This document shows positions 33,060-44,700 of a stretch of 64,000 bases of DNA, piece by piece (the stretch's first letter is position 1; every line of letters starts with the position of its first letter). This stretch comes from Pomphorhynchus laevis (Eukaryota; Acanthocephala; Palaeacanthocephala; Echinorhynchida; Pomphorhynchidae). A program made the translations under genes and the position numbers. Under the pieces are notes generated by a model, which ran no database searches, was not told the origin of the DNA, and saw nothing but the letters and a program-made list of their open reading frames with translations. The stretch spans positions 186,001 to 250,000 of the forward strand of contig WNNJ02001570.1 in the NCBI GenBank assembly GCA_012934845.2, in the 5' to 3' direction.

Positions 33060-33580
33060 TAATTTTGAAATTTCCTATTGCCGTTGACATATGTCTGTTA
33101 TAGGTCTACTAAAAAAACATCGTAATTTTGCAATTTTGGAAATTTAAATTTATAAATATTAATATGCTTCTGGATTTTAATGAGGTGCGATGGCTAACTC
33201 ATCCGTAGTATTGAGTCGTGTGAATGAATTTTAAGTTGTATGCGTTTGCTAAATGTAAGTTATATTTCGGATACACTGCATGATCTAAAAATCATGTTTG
33301 TATAAAGAAACTAAAGCTACTCCATAAAATGTATCCCTTTTTATTTTACTAAGCTCTTATTCTGATTGAACCACACATTCAATAGTGTTGTTATTGCATT
33401 GATAAATTGTGAAATGAGCTAGGTTTTCTGTGTGTTATAAACAAGCACATTGTCACGTGCATTCTCAAAGATGATCTCTGCAAGTTTTTCTTGCTTATTC
33501 ATTCAAGTAATTGCAACACCAAATAGTTGTTGCTCTGGTTCATATTTCACCCGAACATCACTACTGCATAAATATTAACA
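33060..33580. other. No gene recognised
   Basis: AT-rich, no repeat matches noticed. A short minus-strand frame near 33496-33560 (DVRVKYEPEQQLFGVAIT) could be a second exon of the RRM-like candidate. Confidence 0.4.
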
Positions 33581-33585
33581 CTACG

Positions 33586-33846
33586 TCATTGAACGAGTTC
33601 GCGTTGTTGCATTCTTTCGTATGCTTTACAATAAAACGCGAACAATACGTTTCGCCAGTCAGTAGTAATTTTTGAAGTGAACGGTCTTATTAGTCGAAAT
33701 ATATTCTCAGTAAAAAAGTGTTTCAAATCTGAGTTTGTCCATTGCCTATTGCAGATTCTGACGTTAAAGCCATTGTTTCCCATTTCAAGTGTATAGATTG
33801 CTGTGCCGCAAGATGAATGTACGTTTACAAATCGATCACTGATTTT
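33586..33846 (-). CDS. Candidate exon with RRM-like (SLIRP-like) sequence
   Basis: The minus strand is open from a possible acceptor (TACTCAG, 33847-33853) to a TGA at 33586. It encodes ALKISDRFVNVHS, then NGFNVRICNRQWTNSDLKHF and LIRPFTSKITTDWRN, then VLFAFYCKAYERMQQ. The layout (hydrophobic strand, W, DLK.FF, charged turn, VLFAF strand, helix) follows an RRM, and the spacing around IRPF.....DWR is like mitochondrial SLIRP. Both RNP motifs are weak. The exon/intron structure is unproven, and it may equally be a chance frame in intergenic DNA. Confidence 0.3.
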   Translation of the reverse strand, partial: KISDRFVNVHSSCGTAIYTLEMGNNGFNVRICNRQWTNSDLKHFFTENIFRLIRPFTSKITTDWRNVLFAFYCKAYERMQQRELVQ

Positions 33847-33859
33847 TAATGCCTGAGTA

Positions 33860-34795
33860 TTTTTATTGTTGAGTATTTGTTGTGTTCACGTATTGATGAG
33901 CATTTATATTATATTTGTAAAAGTTAAATTGATTAATTCAAAAACTAGGAACCTGGAAAAATCAGTCAAGAATATTCACAATGAGTTGTGCTCATTTTAG
34001 CAATTCTAGCGCGATAAATATTGGGTACGTTTCGTCGTTGAATGTCTACCCTATGCTTAAAATAGTTGTTGCCGCTGGCTCATATTCTTTATCCGTTTGA
34101 ACAAAATATCTCGTTTGTATTCATGGGTTTTACAGTAGCTATCGCTTTCAAATTTGACTATTCGCATTAGCATACAGATTTTTTATTAATAAAATTTTGA
34201 TAAAGTATTTTTAGTGTTTTAAGTATTTATCGAATTTAGTAAATTAAAATTTTATTAGTAGTTTGACATAATTGATAATTAATGCGACGGTTCTCCTTAA
34301 CAATTGTTTTATTACATTGCAGTGTATACTCGTGGCTGAAAATTGACTTTTTTAAATTTTGATTTTCATGAAAATATTAATTGTATAAAATATTATATAA
34401 TTATTTATTATATAATTATCATTTATTATTGAATATTATAATCTTTACTTTTAATTTATAAATACGTAGACTCAGTTATCTGATATGATTTATTCAATTC
34501 TAACTTTTTGAATAACTTATGAAAATATGCGAATTTTATTAGCAGTACACGAATGCAATTTTAGTAGTATTTTTAATTTCAATTTTTAATTTTAACTTGA
34601 TATAAATTATATAAAATCTTATATAACAATTATATAGTTCTGTTATTAATATATCATATGTTATTACATCGTCTGTCATTATAATACATCGTCTGTTATT
34701 TATTAGTCAATTAATAAAAATAATCTTTTATTTTAAATTTCAATTTTTTATTTTAACTAGTAATAAATCATAAAATCTTAATTATCCTAATAATT
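33860..34795. other. AT-rich stretch with remnants of the AGACTCAGTTA repeat
   Basis: No gene is seen. 34380-34490 and 34665-34795 match the tail (AATACGTAGACTCAGTTATC) and middle (CGTCTGTTATTTATTAGTCA) of the dispersed family described at 58255. Confidence 0.5.
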
Positions 34796-34799
34796 ATCT

Positions 34800-34890
34800 T
34801 AATAATTACCGAACCAAGAATGGCACCTTGTGGAACACCAGCTGTGATAGGGTTAGAACTAAAGAACACACTAGAACACGTACGGAATTG
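34800..34890 (-). mobile_element. LINE RT scrap (PQGA box)
   Basis: The minus strand reads NPITAGVPQGAILGS, the conserved PQG-LGP box of a LINE RT. It is only about 90 bp long. Confidence 0.6.
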
Positions 34891-35045
34891 TTACGAGCAG
34901 ATAATATTAATAATAATAATTTATTTAAATTTTTTACTTTTATTTTTCAAATTTAAAGAAGTTGTACACAAATTAAGCAGAGATAGTTGCTTGTTTGTAT
35001 TTTATAGCATGTTCACTTTTATTTAATAAAGAATCAATCAATCAA

Positions 35046-35150
35046 AGTGGCAAATGCGTGTCGGCTGCACGCTTACAAGTCCACTAACTAACAAAAGACA
35101 GCAAAAGTCATGCAGATAAATTAGTTAAATTTAGTTAACTGATATGTCGA
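35046..35150 (-). mobile_element. LINE-A 3' tail only
   Basis: GTGGCAAATGCG, then a hairpin-forming region and ACGCTTACAAGTCCAC, matching the subfamily of copy 1 (1118). It is extremely 5'-truncated. Confidence 0.75.
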
Positions 35151-35359
35151 TAAGTTTCTCACGGCTAGGTGATAATTTTTAATTGCATGATAACTCGAAC
35201 AGCAACTAGAGGCTAATATTTTTATTATCGGGATGAGAAAAGTCGCCTTTTTGGAAATTGGGCAGAATATTGAGTCCTGTCAATGAGATGATTCCATTCG
35301 CTAAAGAGGCTGACAATATGTTGTATAATGTTTTAATACGTAGACTCAGTTATCCTTAT

Positions 35360-35515
35360 AATTTAAATAATTTACAAAATCATTTAAATAATTTAATAGA
35401 TGTTTTTTAAACTAGATTACTATAAAAATATAATCAAACAGAAAATAGTAAAATATATAAATCAACACAATATTAAAAATAAATTTCAACTCTTAAACTT
35501 TTTATGGATTGATAA
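35360..35515 (+). mobile_element. Permuted-type Penelope-like 3' fragment
   Basis: Matches 55660-55770 and 56815-56870 of the element at 53.1 kb (FKLDYYKNIIKQKIVKYINQ). Because it lacks the LINE-C insertion it shows the unoccupied site: CACAATATTAAAAATAAATT at about 35466. Confidence 0.7.
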
Positions 35516-35519
35516 TAAA

Positions 35520-35880
35520 CAATATCTGCTTATGACATCGTCGATCACTCGATTCTTCTTCATCGTCTTCGTGATGATTATGCTTTTCTTTACCCACCGT
35601 AGCTTGGTTTTTTTCATATCTATCAAACCGTACTTTTCCCGTGTATTCTGGCTCTTCTCTCTCCCATCATTCATCAATCCCGTCCGGTGTTCCACAATGC
35701 TCCGTATTAGGCCCTTTGCTTTTCTCTCTTCTTCTCGGTGATTGTATTCTATTCCTCATACATTTAATTCCGTGTTATGAAATATGCTGATGTCATTCTC
35801 ATCTATGATCATGCACCTTCAGATCATATTCATGATCTTAGTATTTCTGCTTCCAACTGTCTTGCCTCAATTATAAACTG
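35520..35880 (+). mobile_element. LINE-A fragment, RT core
   Basis: Plus strand matches copy 1 (about 1850-2190): SSITRFFFIVFVMIM parallels SSITRFFSIAFVMIM, followed by the PQGS..GPL box in another frame (about 35690). Frames are broken and it is flanked by the Penelope-like fragment. Confidence 0.65.
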
Positions 35881-35884
35881 AGTT

Positions 35885-38713
35885 TGCAGATTTTATCAGG
35901 AGCTATCGAGAAATTGTGTGAATAAAATTTCACTGGCAATATAGCCGACATATAATCAAGCTCATATAATCATGACTATAATCAATATAGTCATGCAAGT
36001 AATCACAAATTAAGAATCCGTATTTAAAGTATAAAATTTTATTTTCAAAATTAAAAAATTAACAAAAATAGTATCTCTAGCAAAATCTTGATGGCAGAAT
36101 TGTATTTCGGCAGTTATAGTTAACTAGAACAATGAACATAAAATTGTTTTTATCGGTTATTCCGGGAATTTCTAAATTGCTAATTCTAGTATTTAAAAAA
36201 TTCTCTAAAATTCTGATAGAAATATCTTTGTGTTCGTTGCCTTAGAGTTTTTTTTGACAGTCGAAATACAATTGTTATAATTTGACATGTTTTTAAAAAT
36301 CGCTGCTGGCTTTGGGTGGCATAATGTAGTAATCGATTGCTCTTAATGTACAAACAAAGTTTATTTATCAAAAGTTTTGCAAATAACGGTACGATCTTGT
36401 ATATGATTTTCCAGTTTATTGTGATTTTAAAGTTTTTACATTAACGATACATTAATGAGCATATGGTTTTACTCATTTCTGAGAACCTATGAAATTAGTT
36501 CAAAATTAAAACTGTTTTAGTTTCGATTTAAGTGCAGGAGAACTGAATACTGGATTTGATTTAACGATAATTTATAATTAACGGTTCAGTCCGTTAACGA
36601 ACTGCTTTTAACTAACTGCTGACAACGTGTGAAATATATCTGATCTAGTTTTGATTTGAAGTGCGAGAAAACTACATACCTGATTTGATTTATAGGATTC
36701 TTGTTATATCTGATCATTTAGATAAAGATCATTCTACTAAATTTGAAAATCATTTAGTAGATTGAAGGATTGATCAATCTACTAATCATTTAATAGATTG
36801 ATCATTGGATAAAGAAATACGCGTATAGATAAAGAAATACGCAATATTTCATCAATATTTATTTTACTAAGAATTTAGTTATTAAAATATATTTCTTTAC
36901 TTATTAGAGCTAAATACACATATATCATCAATGTATCGAAACATATTTTATATTTACAGTAAAAAAAGTAATATATTAAATAACATATTACTAATATAAT
37001 ATAATATCATAATAATATAATTATTATATTATAATAATATTAATATTATATATAATATTATATATAATATATATAATTTTATTATACCATAGATATTGTA
37101 CTGCGAAATCATTTAATAAATTGAAGGTAATCGTATAATTTAGAGATAAAGAAAATACGCGAGATAGGTCTACGTAAATCGGTTTGAGTTTTAAAATCCT
37201 TAAATAATAGTTACGTGTGCAAACATTTAATTCTTAATAAATAGCTCATCAATATGTTTATTTTTGATTTAAATTTTTGATTTTTGAGTTTAACTTTTGT
37301 CTTTCTGTTGCATTCTGATTTGATGTTTGTTATTTGATATAGTTGACCATCATTATTTACGAAACAAATCATATTGTCGCCACTGTTTAATAGACTTTCG
37401 TTGAACTCGATTTACCAAATAGTGTTTGGTAAGCTCCTTGATGTGCCAATAAATACGAATACCAATTTGATACCCGCATTTGAATTTTCACTCATACCTG
37501 TTTTCTACTATCTTGACCATCCAGTTAACATGGGTTTCACTTTGATCGGAATGGCTTTTATTCTACGTTACGAGTTCATATTAAGTATATTCGTTAATAT
37601 TTTGTTCAAGTCCGAGATTTTCGGATCCTATAGTCAGCTCGTGTATCACACCAGTAAGTATCACTTACTGGTGTCCATATTTAGTAATAAGTGAATTAAC
37701 TTATTTTCTAATAAGCGAATAACATTAATGTGCAAAGTTTTTCTAAGACCACGTGAGTCTTCTAAACGTGACATTTACCAACAGGTGATCACACTTGAAG
37801 ACGAATCGTCTTTCGCTCTATCCATGGGATCATCTAATTCTAAATCGTTACCGCCAAGAATATAGTGCCAACAATTTTTGTTTTGTTGTAACGTAGCTAT
37901 GATCGATATTGTTAGGGTTAAAGAGTGATTTAAGGTTTATCTGTTTTCATTAAACCTCAGATAACGTACTATCTAATATAAGCAATTTTGGATTGTCTCG
38001 TTACTATAACTTGCGCCAACTCGCCATCTCATTTAGTAAAGAGGTTGATACTGAGCACTAATTGTCCCTAGTTATGATTCGTGTGTTTCTAGATAAAGGG
38101 AATGTTAGACATAAGTTAATCTCCATTCATAAAGTTGCACCGTTTCAACTCTATTTTCCCAATCAAGTTATGCTTCACGCACAAATTGAAACTGTTCAAT
38201 ACAACAGGTTGACACCCTATTTAACATTGGATAACATTTTAAAAATAAATAAATTTATTTTTGAAACTTTATTTCAGAAATTATTGACACTAGTTTGATC
38301 CGTTTTTTGAATTTAGAATTTTTGTAGCAGGATCGAAAAAAAATATGTTTATGTTGCTAGCTGCAGCAAATAACATCAGAAAATCAACAGGTCAACAAAC
38401 TATTGTTTTTCTGATCATACTAGCAATAACTAGCGAAATAAAAAATAAATTTATGTTTTGCTGATCCTGCTACAAAAATTCTAGATTTTTCATTTTAACT
38501 TATCTAGACTATAGATTACGCATTCGTTATTTTTTCTTTTGATTCTTCCGGACTGTATCTTACGTTTCCGTTTATTTTGAGTTTATTTTTGATATTTTGT
38601 GCTGTTATGACGGAAGACTGATGTAATGTTAGTTACAATGACCACTAAAATTCTTTATGAAGCCAGCCGTACGGCTTAGATTACGGAGTTACTTGACGAT
38701 GTTTTCTTTTCAG
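35885..38713. other. AT-rich 5' side of coiled-coil gene; no clear gene
   Basis: Long A/T runs and ATAATATAATAT tracts (36960-37085). 37471-37588 is a diverged repeat of 49371-49488. A hairpin at about 37648-37674 (ACCAGTAAGT mirrored by ACTTACTGGT) contains a donor-like GTAAGT, so a possible upstream exon ending at 37653 is doubtful. Open frames at 37374 and 38062 show no recognisable domain. Unrecognised first exons of the downstream gene may lie here. Confidence 0.4.
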
Positions 38714-41700
38714 ATAAATAATGATCATTCACCATCATTTAGACTTGATCCGCTCTTTGATCCACCCAGTCTGTAAGTATTTTTCAATGGTAACTTATAA
38801 TTTGTTTTCAGTGCTATGAAGCACCAGGTATATAATTAATTAAACTAATTATTATTTCCTCTTTCATTATTTATTTTTCAAGTTTGAAAAAATATCAAAA
38901 TTCAGATCAAATTTGTAGATTGCATCTGACGTACTACATTTAAAAATATTACTTTTTAACATAATGTAATGATGCATTAGTAAATATAATGCGAAGGCAA
39001 ATACCTTTAAAAATGTCTTTGCTGTCATTGTTTTTGAAATGACATTAATATATAAATGATAATAATATATAATATATTATATTATAAAAAATATAATTGT
39101 ATTTATTATATTATATAAATTATTAATAAAATAGTATTGAAAATAAATTTATCCACAAAACATCTCAGTAATTGATTGAAAAATTAATTAATATTTTGTC
39201 AATTTCTGCCAGCCCTATTTTGGACAAATGTGAACATGAGAAGACTTCCAGCAAGGATTCACATTACCGTCTACAGAATATACATCGACACTAAGAAGTG
39301 ACTGGAATAAGTAGGATCTTTCTTACACAACACAAATGTTGTAACTATGAATCGACAACCTCTCTAATAAGGGTCACTTATTATAACAATCACGTTTCCA
39401 ACCAAACCATAAATATACGAGTGTCTTGAGCATTTCAAAAGAAATTCAGTTTTACTGCTTGAGTTTTTGTTAATTTAAAAATATATCGTACATAACACTC
39501 AAAGAATGGTGTTGATGTAGCGATTGCTGTCGAAGAACACTTGAACGAAACACCTACAATACGTTCAAATCAGACAAATATCAGATTACCCGTATTTGGC
39601 AAGTGCATTCCCAAAGTATTGATAACACCGTCATATGATATAGAATCTAAATCAATGTAGAATTCAATAGCAAATAATTCTACAATATTTTAGAATCTTA
39701 GATAATATTCTAAAATAATGTTATCGTGTCTCTTTAATGGACTACTTAACCTGAACTTTTAAACCTGAGATTTGTGCGCATTTATTTGTAAATAATTATC
39801 CTCGCAATATTAAGATCATTTATTCATAGCTAGTTGTGATCCATAGAAACTTTTAGAGATTTGAGATCGTCGACTTGTGGTCCTACAAATTTGACGATGT
39901 AAGTCAACAAAGAACGCAAGCAAAAAAGGACTCGAAAGATTGCCTTACATAACACCTTGAGTAGTTTGGAAATAACCAAAATAATTTAGGTCATCGTAAA
40001 CTTTAAAAATATTCTTAATTATCTACATAATTCCTCCGTTAATGTTAAAATCTTGAGCTATTTTGAAAGAAACAATCATCGACTAACTGAGGCAAAATCC
40101 TTCGCACAATCTGTAAATTCATTACATAAAGGCTTTCCAGCGGAAAATGATTTATGGACCTTATTACTAACAATGCATCTAATTTTGAAGGATTCGGTCC
40201 AAAACTATTATTCAGGAGGAAGTAAATACTCTCCATATTTCATAAAACAGCGATTTACGACCAAAAGTTTATAAGTGTGATTTTTGATACCCTCTTTGCA
40301 TGAGTCAGGCTCATGGTAGACACTAAAATATATAATAGTTTGAAAATAAATAGTTAATCAGTAAATTAAAATAATATATGCAATGATATATTATAATATA
40401 ATATATTAATATATAATATACTCAATGAGAGTGCCTTTTTTAAGTTACTTGATCAAAAATATCAAACAGATTGTTTACTACAAATCTGCTTTCAATAAAA
40501 GACCAATTTAAAAATATAAAAATATTGAAATGAAATAAACTTTTATATATTTTTAAATACTTAAATTGATATGTTTAAACTGATATTTAGATATGTCTAA
40601 AAGCTAGTGTTAGATTTCAGTACTGGGGCATAATTTTACGATTTTTTTTTGTAAGTTGCTGAGCTATTCTATTCCAAAGTCATTATTTACCGACTAAAAG
40701 AGATAAGGAATAGCATTTTTTATTACAATCTAATTTTTTATAGCTACCTCAAATATCATAATCAGGATAAAATTATATAAAACAATAATAATTAAACAAT
40801 AATGTTCAATAATGAAACGATAACACGAATTTGCTATGTTTTTCGTCTTATTTCTCTAATATTGGATTTATAATTTTCAAATTTATATTTTGTTCATTTA
40901 ATCGCATTCTTGTGTAGCGACGTTGCCTGTATGTTACGTTGCATAGGGTTGAATGCTATATAAATAAAGGATTGTTCAACGCTTGAATTATCAGACAGAT
41001 CTATTTTGTTATTTTAACCTATTAATTGATCCATTTCTTGTTCTTTTTAACCGATCATTTTGCTAAGTAAATCGTATTCGTGTTTTTTCTAGTCCTGCTT
41101 TCGTTATATTATAAGGTCGAATGTTGTATACAATAATGTCTGTTCAACAGTAAAATGATAATACGAATTTGCTATATTTTTTGTCTTGTTTCTCTAATAT
41201 TGGATTTTTAATTTTCAAATTTATATTTTGTTCATTTAATCGCATTCTTGTGTAGCGACGTTGCCTGTATGTTGCGTTGTATAGGGTTGAATGCTATATA
41301 AATAAAGGATTGTTCAACGCTTGAATTATCAGACAGATCTATTTTGTTATTTTAACCGATTAATTGATCCATTTGTTGTTCATTTTAACCCATCATTTTG
41401 CTCAGTAAATCGTATTCGTGTTTTTTTTCTAGTCCTGCTTGCGTTATATTATAAGGTCGAATGTTGTATACAATAATGTTTGTTCAACAGTAAGATGATA
41501 ACACGAATTTGCTCTATATTTTGTCTTGTTTCTCTAACATTTGATTTTTAATTTTTAAATTTATATTTTGTTCATTTAATCGCATTCTTGTGTAGCGACG
41601 TTGCCTGTATGTTACGTTGCATAGGGTTGAATGCTATATAAATAAAGGATTGTTCAACGCTTGAATTATCAGACAGATCTATTTTGTTATTTTAACCGAT

Positions 41701-44700
41701 TAATTGATCCATTTGTTGTTCATTTTAACCCATCATTTTGCTCAGTAAATCGTATTCGTGTTTTTTTTCTAGTCCTGCTTGCGTTATATTATAATGTCGA
41801 ATGTTGTATACAATAATGTTTGTTCAACAGTAAGATGATAACACGAATTTGCTATATTTTTCGTCTTGTTTCTCTAATATTGGATTTTTAATTTTCAAAT
41901 TTATATTTTGTTCATTTAATCGCATTCTTGTGTAGCGACGTTGCCTGTATGTTACGTTGCATAGGGTTGAATGCTATATAAATAAAGGATTGTTCAACGC
42001 TTGAATTATCAGACAAATCTATTTAGTTATTTTAACCGATTAATTGATCCATTTCTTGTTCATTTTAATCGATTATTTTGTATGCATAATACAATGTTTG
42101 AGCGCGATGCAATTTGATAGAAGAATTGTTGAGCTTTGGAGTAACCTTGATGCAGATACCGTTGTATGCAGTTCACTTAGTACTTTCAAAAGAAGACTAC
42201 GAATGGATCAGGCAATACTTCGTGTTGCATTTTCTCATTTTAATAACTAATTAATTTATTTGCGAACCTATTGCGAGTTAATTCTCCTTTGTTAAAAAAG
42301 ATTTATTTGAACTTGGCAAATGCGTGCCAACGCACGCTTACATGACCACAACAACTAAATAATGTGTCGAGAAGGTGTAGACGGAGGAAAGGTTTGAATG
42401 TGATAAAGGAGGAAACACGGCGAACGTCGAGAGGGAGTTGATTCCAGGCGAGTGAGGCGTCGACTAGGAAGTATCGGAGACCATAGTTGTTGGAGTCATT
42501 GGGAACGTGAAGTAAGAGGGTATGACGGGAACGCCGCAATAGTAGGGTAGAGATAGTGTCGTTTAAGATAGGAAGGTTAATGAATGATGGGGATCCGACA
42601 GCGATGAGACGAAATGTTACGAGAAGAAGGCGGAGTTTTATGCGGATGAGGATTGTTGGCCAGGAGAGTTGGGCAAAATATGTGGATGTGTGATCGAAGC
42701 GACGGAGACGAAAGAGCACTCGAACGGCGGAGTTGATTATTCGTTGTAGGAGTTGGATGATGGATTTTGTAGAATTGGCGAAAAGGCAGGGCAGTAATCG
42801 ATGTTAGGGAAGAGAAGCGATAAAAGAAGAGACATACAAGAACGGAAGTTGATAAGAGGGCGGATACGGCGGATGTCACGGAGAATTAAGCTAGACGAGC
42901 GGACCTTGTCACGGACGAAAGGTTTAAGGGAAATGTGATCATCTAAATGGAAGCCTAAGAAAGTGAGATTGTTGACTATGGGGATGATCGATGATGCAAA
43001 ATATACAGTGGGAGTAGATATGTTTGGTTTACGGGGGATTAACATTATTTTGGACTTTTCGGGGTTTAGAACGAGATGGAGATTGGAGAGACGTTTGTAG
43101 ATAGAAGAAAGACAGTTGGAGGCAGAAATGCGATATCGTGTATGCGATGGGCTGGTGCGTGAGCATATATGATGATGTCATCGGCGTATTGCATGAAGTT
43201 AAAAGAGTATGGTTTGATAAACGGAGAGAGATCGCCAAGCAGAAGAGAGAAAAACAGGGCACTTAGGACTGAACCTTGTGGGACCCCGCGAAAAATAGGG
43301 GTGGGACTGGATGATGATGAATTAGAACAGAGGCGGAAGGAACGGTCGTATAGATATGAGTCAAACCTTGCTACGGAGGTGGAAGAAAATCCGTAATCAT
43401 AACGAAGGCGAGAAAGGAGGACGAAGTGGTCGACAATGTAAAAAAGGGGAGAAGAAGTCGAGGTGGATGAAAACACTACATAGAGCCTTGTCTCGAGAAA
43501 TGAGTAAGTCGTTGTAAATTTTCATGCAGGCGATTTCTGTGGATTTATTAGAGCGGATTGGAAATGATGGTACAGATTGGATAAAAGAGAATTATGCCAA
43601 GATCTGTTTTCACTACTCCCTACTCTTTCTAAGAGCTTAGAAAGAGTAGGGAGTAGTGAAAAGGGGCGATAGCTAGAAGGGAGGTGTCGAGCGATTGTTT
43701 CTTAAGGAGTGGACGAACAATTGCGGATATTTAGTGTGAAAAGACGATACGACTACGGATGGACGAGTTAAATAAGGATGTGAGAAATGGGGATATCGAT
43801 GAGCATATAGATTTTAATATGTGAGTAGGCAGGGGATCGGTTGGTGAAGTTTTGTTGGGCAAGGACATGAGGACAGATGATACTTCTGTAGGTGAGACAT
43901 GGTCAAGATGAATGAGTTCCGGAAGGATGAGAGTAGACTTGGCAGAGTGGGATAGGATGGAGATCGGGATGTGCGAGAACAACGTGGATACTTTGGTCTG
44001 GAGAAATGACGAATACTTATGGTGATTTATGTGGCACGGCGAAGAGGAGCGAGCACGGATTGAGTTAAAAGTATGTCAGAGAGTCTTAGATTTGAATGAA
44101 GTGATGATTTTGTGTTGCCAGAATGAGTTGCATGTCGTACGTAGTAGGTTGAAATGAGACCGGCGATGAGCAAGATAGGTTTCACTGAAAGACGGAGTGA
44201 TCGAGCGGAAATCACGACTGAGAGCGCGGTGATAGGCTCTCAAAGCATGACGGAGTCGACGCTTTGAGAGTAGGCATTGGATGTCAAACCATGGGGCACG
44301 GTGCAAGCGACGGTGTGGGTGAGGCTTGAAGGGCAAGAGAAGATCGAGAATGGATGTGAGTTCAGAGTCGAAAAGAAATGCGAGATCGTGAGGAAAGGAA
44401 TCTGATTTTGTGGGATTCTGATTTGGTGGGATTCTGATTTGGTGGGATTCTGATTTTGTGGGATAGGATAAAGACGATTTGAGTAAGGCAGAGCTGATAA
44501 GGGAGAAGTCATGATTTATCCAAGAGCTACGTAGGATTGTAAGTGTGTTAGAGGGGTGGAGTTATAAGTGAGATCATGATTGGCGAGAAAGTGATCGGAT
44601 AGATTAGGATTCAAAAGAGACAGTGGTCGAATGTTGTATACAATAATGTTTGTTCAACAGTAAGATGATAACACGAATTTGCTATATTTTTCGTCTTGTT

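Larger units (their letters stand above)
42296..44626 (-). mobile_element. LINE-A copy within the 340-bp array
   Basis: The 3' hairpin tail is at 42310-42345. It continues through the RT C-terminal block, the YADD box (FMQYADDIIIYAHAP, about 43150-43195), GVPQGSVLSALFF (43240-43290) and linker, to endonuclease residues near 44600. Many indels. A 56-bp perfect palindrome (43607-43662) and a 16-bp microsatellite (44398-44463) are internal. About 70 bp of the surrounding array unit is missing between the two array blocks. Confidence 0.85.

Noticed and set aside
37620-37653. Upstream exon of the coiled-coil gene ending at a GTAAGT donor
   Set aside because: The donor lies in a perfect hairpin (AGTAAGT/ACTTACT) and the acceptor (TTGTTCAAG) is poor, although the phase would fit.
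37374-38298. Open frames at 37374-37694 and 38062-38298 as genes
   Set aside because: Composition is that of AT-rich non-coding DNA; part is a dispersed repeat, and no domain is visible.
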